Below, in pieces: positions 1 to 12,350 of a stretch of DNA of 64,000 nt. The stretch lies in assembly GCA_963693315.1 (NCBI GenBank), contig OY856187.1:112011746-112075745 (forward strand). Reading direction: 5' to 3'. Source of the DNA: Diogma glabrata (lineage: Eukaryota; Arthropoda; Insecta; Diptera; Cylindrotomidae). The stretch's first letter is position 1; every line of letters begins with the position of its first letter. The position numbers were made by a program, and so were the translations under genes. The notes beneath the pieces were generated by a model. The model ran no database searches and had not been told where the DNA came from. It saw only the letters and a list, made by a program, of their open reading frames with translations.

Positions 1-3000
1 TAGAAATTTGGTATATTGATGGTTGTTAATGTTTTGCTTAAAAACACTTTGATCTATATGGAGTTCGGTACGGTTTGCTCACCCCTTAGGGCACTCAACA
101 GAAATTTTTTAATTTTTATTTTTATTATTTGTAGGCGTTGTCTTACAGGATCCTTATTGATAATACAAAAATATTGACGCTGAAGCAATGTAGCTATTAA
201 AGTAAAAAGTATAGAGAAATTTATCTACGAATTTTTATTTTTATATAATTTGGTTCTCCTCTACTCCGTTTCAAATTTTGTTTAAGATCGAAAAGATTTC
301 GAAAAGAAAATGTTTCATCGCTTGTTTTATGTCATCACACAGCCCTTTCCAATGAAAGAAGTTCCTTCATTATGAGTAAACGATTAGAAATCTGTTCAAG
401 AACAACCTAAGAAGTCTAACATAGGGACAATCGAAACACTGCATCCTAAGGTAACATCTCAACTCCATTTGTGTGTAAAAGCTAAAAGAAAGTAGATTGT
501 AGATTATGTAGGTTAGAAGTGACCTAAGGACACATCATGAATTGTGGATCACTAATCAAATGTAGTATATGGCAAACAGTTGATCCGATGCTAATTATCT
601 GGAATTTCAAAAAATACCTAATATAAATCTACTTCCTCATATAGGTAAATTACTTGTTTCTTTTTCCAATAACTTTTTAACTAAAACGTTAAAACCTTTT
701 AATTATTGTTCAACAATAACATCAAAAAGGTTTGAATTCTTTTATCGATTTCACACTTAAATAAGGAAATCAATAGACAAAATTGAATTCTTTCGATTTG
801 GATTAATAACATAAAAGATGGATCATGTTTCTGCTTTTGTGTTATTTTTTGTTGTTCCCATACTATTTTTGTCTATATAATTGATGTTAGTACATTTATG
901 TATGTTTTGTAAATAAAATAAGTTCCGATCGCTTGAATTCACAACTACGATAGAATGTAACAATTTTTTTTTCGTTAAACTGATGACACTTCTCTTTAAT
1001 CGATTTCTGTTGTTCAATTTTTGACGGTGAACATGAAAGACAATAAGAAACAAAAGAAAAATCGAAAAGAATTTGATGTAAGAAGGTTTTTTTTAACTTT
1101 CTGAATTGTGTATGGTTTAATTTTGAACGAAGTGTTTTGTCTGGATGAATTTGCATTAATGCATTTAATACGGCCTTCATGGTATCGTTGGCGGTAATTT
1201 TTTTTTTGGGAACATGCAATTTTTAATGGATTAAAGATTTCGTTTTTTGTTATATTTCAAACTTCTGAATTGTTTTTGTCATTTTGATGTGTGAAGTCAT
1301 GCGATCACTGTGATGTTGTTCTCAGTTTAAAAATAAACTTCTACGAATTTAAAAGGTTTTCTATTTAAATTTATTGCTGTGCTAAGCCTGGATTTGCATG
1401 TCTTAAGAGATATATCCTACTTTTTCAAAATGAACATAAAAAAAGAGAATTGGGTTGAATAATATTATTATCACATCCTAAGAATTGAAAACCAGTCCAA
1501 AACATAAAAACGCCTACCATCGATGAAATTCGTTATCTGACCGACCGACGTTGAACCCGAGCATTTTTGAACGACTTCATACTTTGTATGTAATTAGTAT
1601 AGATGAAACAAAAATACAAGTTTTTTAAGAATTTTATAACTTGTGTAGTTTGAGAACAGGGTAGTTCGAGGGATTTTTGAAAATTTCAATTAAGGTTAAC
1701 TTTTAACCTAAATTGCAAAAGAATGGCTCACCTGATTTCAAATGATGGATGCGTTGCAATGTGCGTTAGACAGGTCTATCTAAACCGGTCTAACAGGACA
1801 GGTCTAAAGACTGGCCAAACTTTTTGCGTAAGCTGTTAACAATACTAAATAAAATTTTTAAGGGTGTAGCTGATCCCGTAGGTCAAGCATATTTTGAATT
1901 GTTTTCACAATATGAAAGTTCCAGCATTATTCTTCAACAAATTGCCAAAATTTAATGATATAGTTTTTTGCACTAAAAATATTAACTTATTTTAAAGATT
2001 TGCATCTTAGGTAAAATATTTCAGTTTTAAAACTTTCAAAATTCTATTCTAAAATTAAACACTTTAAAATATTCCTAAAAACCAGAATTGTTTATTTCAC
2101 CTATTCTACTTGTATGCTAAAAATGATTAAAAATGGTTCGGTTTAAATTTCGAGTTTTTGGGTCGTTCAGAACACATATTTCATCCATATGGCTTTTATT
2201 TTTTATCATTCGTTGTCATTCACATTGCTAAACAATAATGTTTCTTAATCTGTTAAACTAATTTCATTCTTCGATTCAATAAATAATAAACGAAATCAAT
2301 CAAAATATTGACAAAATGATAGAAATTAATTTAAAATTATGAACAACAGAAAGGACAGAAAAATTCCAAAATTTAATGATGCGAACATACCAGTTTTATG
2401 ACAGATTTCTATTATATACGTGTTTAATAAATAAAACCTTAAAAAGAAATTAATTTTTTTATATGAATAAATAGGTAACAAATTTAAAATCATAGAGCTG
2501 TCATCTGTTGAATTGGTAGAAAATTGATAAGACTTTATTACTATTGAATGTCATTTCCTATCAATTACAAAATGACTCACTCATAAAACAATAAATCAAA
2601 AATAAAAAAAAATAGATTTATTTGAAAAAATAAAAATACCACAAAAAGAACTTGTAAGAAATCTTCCAGGAATAAGATTTAGAAAAATAAAACTTAATAA
2701 TAGTTTAGGCAAATTTTATAACCGAAAATAATTAAAAATGGTTTTTTGAACAATAGGATTAGTGGTAAATGTTACTTTTTAAAATTGTTTAATGAAGATG
2801 ATGAATGAATGTGTACCATTTCGAATTGGGGTTTATATTATGATATTATGGTTACGACTTTATTATTATTTTGTTTGTGAAGTGAAGGTTGCAAAAAGAA
2901 ATATATCATATGTCAAAATTGCTGCAACTGGATTGACTGTAGTCTGTAGTACATATATAGCACAAAAAATAATATCGTTTATGATGCACTGATTTTTGGA

Positions 3001-3140
3001 AGACTTGTTTTGTTCACTGAAGAAAAAATTTATTAGGAATGTGGTTGTTAGTATAAAGAAAATTGTAAGTGAGCATGCAGGTGCAGTTTTTGATATTAAG
3101 TTACTAAAATGATACAATGTAGAGTACTTTATATATGTTC
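1..3140. other. AT-rich spacer, no gene seen
   Basis: The stretch has short chance reading frames only, rich in Lys, Asn, Phe and Ile, with no family motif on either strand. Homopolymer A/T runs are frequent. I see no convincing repeat or RNA gene here. Confidence 0.6.
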
Positions 3141-3151
3141 TACAAAATGCT

Positions 3152-3298
3152 TCTTCTACATATTCTACAAATTTTACATATTCTATATATTTTACATATT
3201 CTACATATTTTACATATTCTACATATTTTACATATTCAAAATTCAAAATATTCTACATACTCTACATATTCTACACATTCTACATATTCTAGACATAT
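3152..3298. repeat. Minisatellite of 9-bp units (TTYTACATA), 18-bp higher-order period
   Basis: Alternating TTCTACATA and TTTTACATA units run almost without break for about 145 bp, so the period is 9 bp with an 18-bp alternation in the centre. The array keeps long frames open on both strands (a repeated Glu-Tyr-Val-Lys-Tyr pattern in one), which is a by-product of the 9-bp period. Units at the right end lose the alternation and become irregular. Confidence 0.9.
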
Positions 3299-3299
3299 T

Positions 3300-4450
3300 A
3301 TACAAAATCGCTGGCAAACTTACAACCAGTAGCCAATCTCATAGTAACAGTAAGGGAGCACAGAATATTTAACAGCGATATTTTATTGTTAATGGGTTGA
3401 AAAATTTAGCAATTGCAACTAACGATTATAAACGAGCTGGTTGCGAATCAAGCTTTTTGAAAAACTTGGTTTATAACATTTAGTAATGCAAAATACTCCC
3501 CTAACTATACGGAGCGATATTGCACTTGTAAAGGTCAAACAATCATAAAATTGGTTGCTGTTTAATCACCGCGCCTTGACTTCAGTTCGTAAGCTCCCGT
3601 AGATGATGTAACAACCGAAATCGATTGAGCGGTTAGGATTAATTTAAATGTTGTAATTATATTTAATTATTTGTATTTTATTAAACTTAACAAATACTAT
3701 TTGGCAAAACAACAAAAAGTGTTTTATTTCAAATAAATTAATAATTTAATTTGCTTGGCATTCAAGGGGTTTCGGTTTTTTTTTTCCCAATAAATCCTTG
3801 CAACTATAAAAATAACTCTGTTTAATGCGTTTACATTTATTAATTAACTTACCTGGCTGCTTTAAATAAATGAAGTGTTTTCTTAAAGTATAATTTAATT
3901 TAAGTATAACTAACCAAAACGAATAATAAACAAGTTTTGATTGAAAAAAAAATTGGTAATGTAAATTTTGTATCATAATAAGTTAAAGATTTGACCATTT
4001 TCTGGAATTTTAAGCCTAGTCACTAAGGAATTAAAAACAAATTGTGGTCAGAATATTGGTATATCCAGATATTATATTCGTGGGGACATACCATACCCTG
4101 AGAAATTTCAAAACGGGTTAAATCCTATTTTATTAAGGAGTAGTTTTATAAAGCTGCCTATCCTGTCAGGGGAAAACAAAACAAGTTCCAGTAGCACTAT
4201 ACTCAACACTGTTAAAAAATTTGGATTTTTCCAAGCAGCTTCTTGCAATATATGTCATTTAATCGTCCCTACATGGAGTATTATTCTCACATTTGTGGTG
4301 GAGCTTTTGGTCTCGTCGAGTTCATTAGAATGACTTATGATCTGAGTTACGCGACACATGCATTTTAGTGTTTTATGGACGAACAGAAATAATTTTATTC
4401 AATTAAACACAAATAAAAATTAATACAATTTTACAGAAATTTAATTTAAA
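3300..4450. other. AT-rich spacer, no gene seen
   Basis: No domain or repeat was recognised. Reading frames are short and of biased composition. Confidence 0.5.
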
Positions 4451-4456
4451 TGTTTT

Positions 4457-4482
4457 CTTTTATTTTATTTTATTTTATTTTA
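4457..4482. repeat. (TTTTA)n microsatellite
   Basis: About five consecutive TTTTA units lie just outside the left end of the foldback element that starts near 4515. Confidence 0.9.
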
Positions 4483-4514
4483 ACAACTATAATCTCCTCG
4501 ATCAAACAAAATTA

Positions 4515-5450
4515 AAGAGAATATATGGGACAAAACGCAAACAATACGTCAAACGGAACACCTGCGCCCTCAATATTCTGTTTTACCGATCAGGAGGTTT
4601 GAGGGCTTAAATTGCAGCTTAATCAGTATACTTTGTCTTGCTGTGCACGCTTTTTGAAAAATCTAAAATGGTGGATCAGTATGGTGGCTACAATGTGTAG
4701 ATGTCACCATGGCAAAGCAATTTCATGATTATTTAAGTGCTTAAATCATCGTAACGGGGTTTTATGGATTTTTGCTGGTTTTTTATCGATAAAAAATATA
4801 TACGTGTGCGAGGATTTTTTTTTTTTGGAAAATAGAACGGATTTAAAAATCGAGAATTTCGTGTTTTTGACTTGACGATTTATATTCATAAATTCATAGC
4901 TTCGGTTCTCTTAAAAATAAAAGGTTCTGTTTTATTTTATTTTAAAATTAAAAGATGGATTTTTTTAAAAAAACATAAAATTGATAAACACATAAAATGT
5001 AAAAGTAGATTTTTTGTCTTTGCCCAACCCACGAAATGCGTTTTTAAAACAACCATCGTATTCTATGTTCAATTTTCTATAAAAAAAATAATATTTATTA
5101 ATGGAGAAATGATATTTACTGTTAGAAAGAAATTTAAATATTTTCTAAAAAATTTTCTATTTTCCAAAAAAAAAATCCTCGAACACGTATATATTTTTTC
5201 GATATAAAACCCGTAATAACCCCGTTACGATGATTTAAGCACTTAAATAATCATGAAATTGCTTTGCCATGGTGACATCTACACATTGTAGCCACCATAC
5301 TGATCTACTATTTTAGATTTTTCAAAAAGCGCACACAACAAGACAAAGTATACTGATTAAGCTTCAATTTAATTTAAACCCTCAGACAATTTAATTTTGC
5401 AGGTGCAGGTGATCCGTTTGACGCGTTTCGTCCCATATATGTTCTAAGAT
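4515..5450. mobile_element. Foldback element with arms of about 300 bp
   Basis: The left arm (about 4515-4835) and right arm (about 5157-5450) are reverse complements over most of their length. Matching blocks include ATATATGGGAC at the left end with GTCCCATATAT at the right end, CATGGCAAAGCAATTTCATG near 4710 with its inverse near 5255, and an ATCGTAACGGGGTTTTAT block with its inverse near 5215. Arm identity is high but broken by small indels around 4570-4640. The loop of about 320 bp is A/T-rich and encodes nothing recognisable. This is the architecture of a foldback or large MITE; the transposase family is unknown and no target duplication is clear. Confidence 0.85.
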
Positions 5451-5808
5451 TCTCCATCTCTTGCTTCCTTTATTCTCATCTTTTTTTCGTACACAATTTT
5501 AAAATTTCCCATCCAAATTTCCATTTCCATGGATCAGTTCAATAAATATTTCTATCCAAACGAGAAAATGTTCCCCTCCATTTGGACAGACAATAATTCT
5601 TATTATTTATAAATGCAAAACTGACTACAGACAATGACTAAGCTTTACATAACAAAAACTTCTATGTTGACATAAACAAGTATTATTAACTAACTAGTAT
5701 TAATTAACTAAAAATAATGTTAAAATATTATTGTCTAACTAAATTAAAAATCTCACTATAGTTGTTTATATTTCCTAACCAAAAATATAGCAATAAATTG
5801 ACCTTGCA

Positions 5809-5880
5809 TGACTTGGGATGTTGATTAGAATGCGTGACTAAGGATGTTGATTAGAATGTTGACTTAAGATGTTGATGAAA
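5809..5880. repeat. Short tandem repeat, about 25-26 bp period, three units
   Basis: Units begin at 5809, 5835 and 5860 and share the core GATGTTGATTAGAATG. The third unit is truncated. Confidence 0.8.
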
Positions 5881-6060
5881 TATTCTCTCATACTACGAAT
5901 TCATATATAGTAATGTCTAGAAATTTAATACAAAAAATCCCAAAGAAATGCAATTTCCAATATGTAATCATAGGTGAAAAATGCAACTTAAGTATATATG
6001 AAAAATGATGAAGTTTCAATTTAGAAATGATCTAAAACATGAAAATTAATATATGGTTCG

Positions 6061-6180
6061 TCATCGCCGCTGTGGATAAGTTGTGTTAGACACACGGGAT
6101 TTGAACATGTGTCTCTGATGAGTGTGAGTTTGAATCTTGGCAAAAAAATTTTTAATGGAATTTTAGAGAAAATGAAAAAT
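6061..6180 (+). mobile_element. tRNA-derived SINE or tRNA-like pseudogene, copy 1
   Basis: A degenerate Pol III B-box (GAGTTTGAATC, 6126-6136) lies about 50 bases after an A-box-like GATAAGTTG segment, giving a tRNA-like span of about 80 bases. The same arrangement occurs on the opposite strand near 25.5 kb: GATAAG, then GGATT(T/C)GAA, then CTGAT and the B-box in the same order and spacing. Similarity continues about 40 bases past the B-box into an ATGGA-TTTT-AGAGAAA tail. Shared sequence beyond the tRNA part suggests a SINE rather than two independent tRNA pseudogenes. The parental tRNA is not identifiable. Confidence 0.5.
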
Positions 6181-6546
6181 TCAAGTGACTTTCAATATGG
6201 ACTTAAGCTTAATTGCTTACAAAAAATCCCTCCATTATTGACTTACTTGTAGCACACATAAATGCTTTTATGTTGTTTTGCATTTAAAGGCCTGAACCGA
6301 AGCAAATTAGCAATCTATTAGCATCTAGCGGATCTATTTCAATATGAAAATTACTATTTTAGCCTAAAACTCGAAAAAGTCCGTCGTTAGAAGATTTATA
6401 CATAAATTGACTAGATTAACAGCACCTGTTCACACCCACAATGCAGGAAAGCAAAATTTTCTTAGCCTGTTGAATGTAGTGCAGTTATTGACATTGTCAA
6501 ACAAACGCTACATATAACATTTCTGGCATATCTTTAACAGAACTCT

Positions 6547-7632
6547 TTTTACTTCGGTCTGAAAGTCTAACTCTAACTCTACATTCATGAGCTCAAAGTG
6601 AAATTCTTACCCCCACTTTTTTTGGCATTTCTCGACGTTTTAGGACCTCCTGATTCTAAAAACTCAAAAAAAAATGTATGTCTGTCTGCCGGCCGGCCGT
6701 CATTACCTACGCTGCAGGGAAAACCGCTGGAGGGATTTCAAAAATTTTTTTTTTTAAAAATAGGTATTCACAAGGGACAGGTCCGAATGGGCGCTGTGTT
6801 CGATAACTGTACCGAAAGTGTGTCAAAAAAATCATTATGTGTGTCAAAAATAGCAAATTTTCATATTTTTGGCTTAAAAAACGTTCATTTTAAGTGATTA
6901 CGAGTAGGAACATTAAATTTGGAGAAATCTTGATGGTCGGGATTGGTATGTGAGATCAAAAACTAGATTATTGCATTATAAGTTTTTCAAAAAAATGTTG
7001 TCAAGTGTGTCAAAAGAAAGATTTTTATTTATTTTTTTACCTAATTTTTTGAAAAAAAATATAAAATTGTTTGTTTGAAATGAAATTTTATTATAGCATT
7101 TCGGCAAAAGTTTTAATTTTTGATTTTGTAAGAATTTTTGGAATATTTTTAGAATTTTGAAAAATTTTTTATTTTTGATTTTATTATAATTTTTGTAATT
7201 TTGAAAAATTTTTCAATATTTGATTTTGTAATAATTTTTGCAATATTTTTAGAATTTTGGAAAAAGTTTGAATTTTTAAGAATTTTTGAAATATTATTGA
7301 AATTTAGAAAAAATTTAAATATTTGTTTTCATTCTAATTATTGGAATTTTGAAAAAGTTTGATTTTCTTTAATTTAACAATATTTTTGGAATTTTGATTA
7401 TAATTTTCCGGCAACGTATTGATGTTTCGTGTTAGTTTTGTAATAAATTTTTAAACAGAGAAAAAAATACTTGTACTTTAACAAAGAGTTATGTTTGATA
7501 TACATCACTGCCCAAAACTAAAAACCATGTCCTCATAAAAGTTTTTTGCCGAAAACTATATCAAAATCCTTTACCCAGACCGAAGTCTTGATATCTTAGA
7601 TCTGTGAGATTTCAGCCCCGCCCCTCCATATT
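6547..7632 (+). mobile_element. Helentron-associated (DINE/HINE-like) non-autonomous element, family C copy 1
   Basis: The element starts after a T-run with ACTTCGGTCTG (6551-6561), whose exact inverse CAGACCGAAGT lies at 7576-7586 near the other end. About 45 bases beyond the right copy are a small stem (ATCTTA...TGAGAT) and the conserved end near 7632. Internally there is a GTCY-type microsatellite (GTCTGTCTGCC then GGCCGTC, near 6680-6700), one copy of the 141-bp unit that is amplified in the sister element, and a degenerate TTTTTGGAATTTT-type tandem region (7100-7430). Subterminal inverted repeats, a GTCY microsatellite, a central repeat and a 3' stem are the reported layout of Drosophila DINE-1 and other HINEs. 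It encodes no protein. Relative to copy 2 it lacks about 150 bp around 7095. Confidence 0.7.
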
Positions 7633-8310
7633 TTCTGTTTAAAATCGGCTTCTTCAGATGCTGCGATAGGAACAGTATAGGAACAGGAACAGCATAAAAT
7701 CCATATTATTTAAGGATTAGATGTTTACAATTTTTTATTAACTATCAATTATTTTATTTCATTTTATTTCACGCCATTTGCAATAATCAATGAACATTGC
7801 CATATGTAAAAAAATGGATTAGTGCTTCTGATTAAATTTTTTTGAATTGTTTTGTATGAAGTTTTATTTTTCAAGAGACGTTAAATATTTTTGAATTTTT
7901 TTTATATTGAGTTTTGATATCAAAATGGCGCTACAAGTTCACAATTTTTTTTCTTCTCAGCTCAGTGTTGCCAACAATTTAAAATATAAAATTTTTTTTC
8001 TTTGCGTGACCCACATCGTGTTTTTTTCAAACCTTGATCGTGACCCAAATGAAAAAAACGCAGCTAGTGAAACCTTGCCTCTGTTCTTTGCCTGTTCTCT
8101 GAGAAAAATCCAAAATTTGCTTTCAAATTGAAAAATTCAAATAATTTCCTTAATTACTTGAGTTTAAGTGCTTTGCAGAAAATCCATAATCATCATTTGT
8201 TTTACTTTAATTTTTTAAGTTTTATTAGCAGTTGATCTAGTTAAAAAATTGTATGCCTTGCCTTGAATTTAATGCTTAAAAGCTGAATTTTCTTGAAAAT
8301 TTAAAAATCG
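7633..8310. other. Spacer, no gene seen
   Basis: The 74-residue frame at 7907-8131 has no recognisable motif and I do not regard it as a gene. Confidence 0.5.
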
Positions 8311-8316
8311 CTTGGC

Positions 8317-8364
8317 TGACGTCTCGTGACGTAAACATATGTAACGTTAAGTAACGGTCACGTG
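8317..8364. promoter_or_regulatory. Possible regulatory cluster: two CRE-like sites and a canonical E-box
   Basis: TGACGTCT (8317-8324) and TGACGTAA (8327-8334) are CRE/bZIP-like half or full sites 10 bp apart, one helical turn. A palindromic CACGTG E-box lies at 8359-8364. GC-containing motifs are rare in this A/T-rich stretch, so the cluster stands out. No adjacent gene is visible, so a regulatory role is inference. Confidence 0.3.
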
Positions 8365-8399
8365 AATTACAGTGCTCATTATATGCTTGTTGAATAGTA

Positions 8400-11300
8400 A
8401 GCGATTATGCAGAATTTCATTTTCGTGATTACTCGAATGTTTACTTATGTGAGATAATATGATCCCAACAAATACTCATTTACCATCCTATCAACTTATT
8501 TATTTCTGCTATACATTCTTGAATCTTAATACGTCTCGTATAAAAGTATTAAATCAATCGTAACGATTTATTTAACGTCAGTCAAGATAAAGATTAGAAT
8601 CTCTATAATATGCAACCAATTCAATCGATATTATATATTACGAGATTTGTCTAACATATTTTGATTGTTTTTTTTTATTATTCAATTCCAAATTTATGAT
8701 TAGTTTTATTTCGGATTGTCTAGTGAAATACAAACTGTGTTTTGTCTGTATAGAGACAAATAAGAAATATGTTGTATGAAATAACATAAATTGTCAATCC
8801 AAAAAATTATTTAGACCATAAACAAATCATCACGCCTATCAATTTTTTTTTTGTTTTGCTTTACACCTGGCTCTCTAAATATAAATTCAATTAAATTTTA
8901 GTTTGAGGTTGACATTAAATCAATTTTTACCTTGTATGTTATTAAACCACAAAAATATGTATTAAATAAATAGACTTTATGACTTATGAAAAGATTAAAA
9001 ATTTTAGATAAAAAATTTGCAATATTATTGTAGGATAAGTACAAAAACAACAACAAAGTTGAAATTAAATTGAAACAGTTTCGGTTGAAAGCGTATTCAA
9101 AGAGAAATATAATAAGATATGTTAAGTTACCTGGAAAACTTTAAAAATAATACTACCGTATTACAAATATTATTTTTTAATTAAATTTAAAAGTTGTTCA
9201 CTGGAGCTTATGGAAAAAAATAAAAGTTGTTTTTTCAGCCTTATGACTTTGAAAAAGTGAAATTTAATTGTGTTCTAAAAAACAACACCAATAACAGTTT
9301 TGGGTTTGGAATGAATGGTACTCCACATTGAATTTGTTATCTCATGATTCGTAATCTTAGATGTAGATAAATGTCGTTTTCCTCTCAGTCAATATTCCAA
9401 AACTAAAGGTTATTTATTTGAAAGCAAATTTATACAAAATTTATAAATTTCTCTTATAATTTTAAACCTTTTTGTTCCTTTTTCCTAATAACCCAGAGCT
9501 ATTATAATTAAAACTATCAAAATATTGATATATAAAATTGAAAATTTTGTAATTTATGTTTGAATACATAAAATAAATCTAAAACCTATTGCAATCAATT
9601 TATTTTATAATTATAAATTTTCCTTTTCTTATTATTTACATTTAAGTATGGAAAAATTATTGCTTTCATTTTCTGTTATGATTTATTGTTAAATTGGCGC
9701 CTTTCTATATTTACGAGTATTGCAAAATGTAATAAATTTTTCATTTGGATACAGATACGAGTACCGAGACATTTGTTTAAATTCAATCTATATAATTCTT
9801 ATGTATTGAGTTATAGTTGGTATGAATGAAAAATCGACATAAAAATATAACTTTAGTAAAAACCAAAATAAATTTTATGGATATTTTGATAGACCCTTCA
9901 TCAATTCACAGATTAAACTAAAATGTTTTAATATACTGATATCAAAAATCTTGATTTATGAAGTTATTAGAAATATTTTATTGCAAACCATTAAAAAACT
10001 AAATTTCAACGTTAATCTAAAAATATAAAAGTGGGACAATGAAATGTAAATCTAATCTATTCATCACCCACAACTCCGATTTTTATTTTAATAACAAAAT
10101 TTATCATAAAAACAATAAATTTATAAACATTTTTGTGATAATTTAATATCGTTTTTTTTTGTTCTCCAATTACTGTTATCCTATTTATAAGTTTATTTGC
10201 TACATTTATCATTTCTTTGTTATTAATATAATAATATTTTAAGATTCATATTTCTAAATTTTTTTTAGTATAAAAAATTAAAAATAACTAATTTGATATA
10301 ATAGCGCATTAAAAAAACAATTAATTTAAAGTCATCTCCTCACACCACGTACAGCACAAATATAATAAATTTATTAATTATTAATTAATTCATTTTTTTT
10401 ATCGTAAATATTGTCATTTTTTAAATTAAAGCTATATTTTAATACAGCCAATTTACTGCATAATTTTGTAAAGCAAAAAAAAAAAATGAGGTAATCATTT
10501 AATTGGAATAAAAAATATGTTTGATTTGTTTTCGCTTATATATAGAAAATTATATTTTATAATAACATAAAATTTTGTAAAATATTATGCAATCATGAAA
10601 GTATTATTAATTAGAAAAATGTTGTTTTATGTTAAAACAAATAACACTAAAAATGAAATTAGAAGGGTTAACAAATGTTTTTATTTTAGCAAGTATACGC
10701 CTACAAATTTAGGCTTTTCATGCTAGATTTACGCTAATGTTCAAGAATTTATTATTCATAGTAATACTGTAGTAAAATAACAAAAAAAATTGCAAGAATG
10801 CTTTTATAGCTGAAAATTTGGTCATGTGAGCCGGTTATATCATTTTTATGGTTAAATGAATTAACGATACAACAATGCAAAGACATACATGTGAACTTCA
10901 TCGTATGAGCAGATCCTTGCGTTAGTTATAATTAATATTATAAGCAAAATTTATAAGCATTATAAAATCTTTGGTAATAAACAATTTAATTATGCTGTTA
11001 TGGTATGAGAGCGTTATGATATGAGAGACATCTATACAGTAGTTCGGCATATAGATGGATATTGATATAAAAATTTAGAATTTCAGTATTACAAATAAGT
11101 TTTATGAATTGCTATTTTGTGTTTTTAAGAATCTAATATTCTGGAAAGCAAAAAAATATGCGTTAGACAGTAGGAAATGTGCTTCGCGGTGCTTGTGTTG
11201 TAGTTTAGTAACATCCAAGATATCAAAAAACACTCAAATTATAGAATATTATGGTTAAAATTAAAATATTTAAATATTATATTAGTTGAAATATAGATTA

Positions 11301-12330
11301 TGTAAATCGATATATGATCACTTGGTTTTTGCTTCGACTTAAGTGACTTGATGAAATTTTTCGAGTTAAAATATTTCTCTTCAATCTATGTATATTAAAT
11401 TGTTGAGTACAAGTAATCATCCGGCTCGATGGACCATTGATAACATTTATTTATGCCTTAAAATCAGTGTTCCGAGTTTTATTTTATTTTTCCCTTAAAA
11501 AGTTTTTGTCTCCCAAAATAAAATGCATATAAATTAAAATCTGCACTCAAAGAGCTAAATTTTATTTTCTTATTTTTCGCCTCCAGATATTTTAATTTTA
11601 CTTTAGAAATAAATTTTTGTACGTAGTAGATTTTATTTTTTTTACTTTTATTTCGTTCAAAGAAAAGAGGAATAAAATTTGTTTTGATGGTTTCCAAAGG
11701 AAAGTGCTTGAACAACAAAGTTTCTTCCCATTATTTGACTACGAACTACTTATATCTATGCCTCGTACTCAGCACGCTCATTCTCGTCTAACATAACCAA
11801 GTAAAGTTTAAAATCTACGGTTGTTTACTCCACAAAAATGGTTATTCCGTCGCATTTAATTTCAGAACATTTAATAAAAACTACCGTGATCGTTGAAACC
11901 GTGACCGTTGAAAACTACCGTGACCATTCACACAACCAATAATGTTAAACTTGACAAAATAAGAGTAAAAAAGTCCGCTAGAAATAGGTACATTTCGAGA
12001 TCAGACAGCATTGTGTGCCAGTAGAATCTGATGTATCACATTAGTTTAAACAAAACAAACTAATTTCAAACAGATATCGAACAAATTTAAAAAAAATTAG
12101 CTTCATATAAGCAAAACTATATCTATCCAATTTTGCAACAAACAAATATCAAATCAACCACAGAACATATGTGTGACAATTTATGATACAAACCTACTCT
12201 ATATCATATGTCGCCCAATTACTGCAAAATATCAAAATAGTTTATTTCTAAGAAAAAAAAGTTTTTTTTCTTCTATTCAAATCTTTTCATTGACTGTTAT
12301 AAGGTTTTTGCAAATTGTTTTTCTTAGGGC
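8400..12330. other. Long AT-rich spacer, no gene seen
   Basis: Almost 4 kb of very A/T-rich sequence with only short, lysine/asparagine-biased frames. A small tandem ACCGTGACCGTTGAAA-like pair occurs near 11885-11925. No transposon domain was recognised. Confidence 0.5.
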
Positions 12331-12350
12331 TTGTTGCAAACTTTTTTGTT

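Noticed and set aside
3152..3298. Regular direct repeats as a CRISPR-like array
   Set aside because: Units are contiguous 9/18-bp words without unique spacers, and the context is eukaryotic.
3109..3372. Overlapping open frames on both strands with Tyr/Ile/Phe repeats
   Set aside because: They are the translation of a 9-bp minisatellite, whose period keeps all frames open. There is no evidence of a gene.
4872..5207. 111-residue plus-strand frame
   Set aside because: It lies in the loop and right arm of a foldback element and is Lys/Phe-rich from A/T bias.
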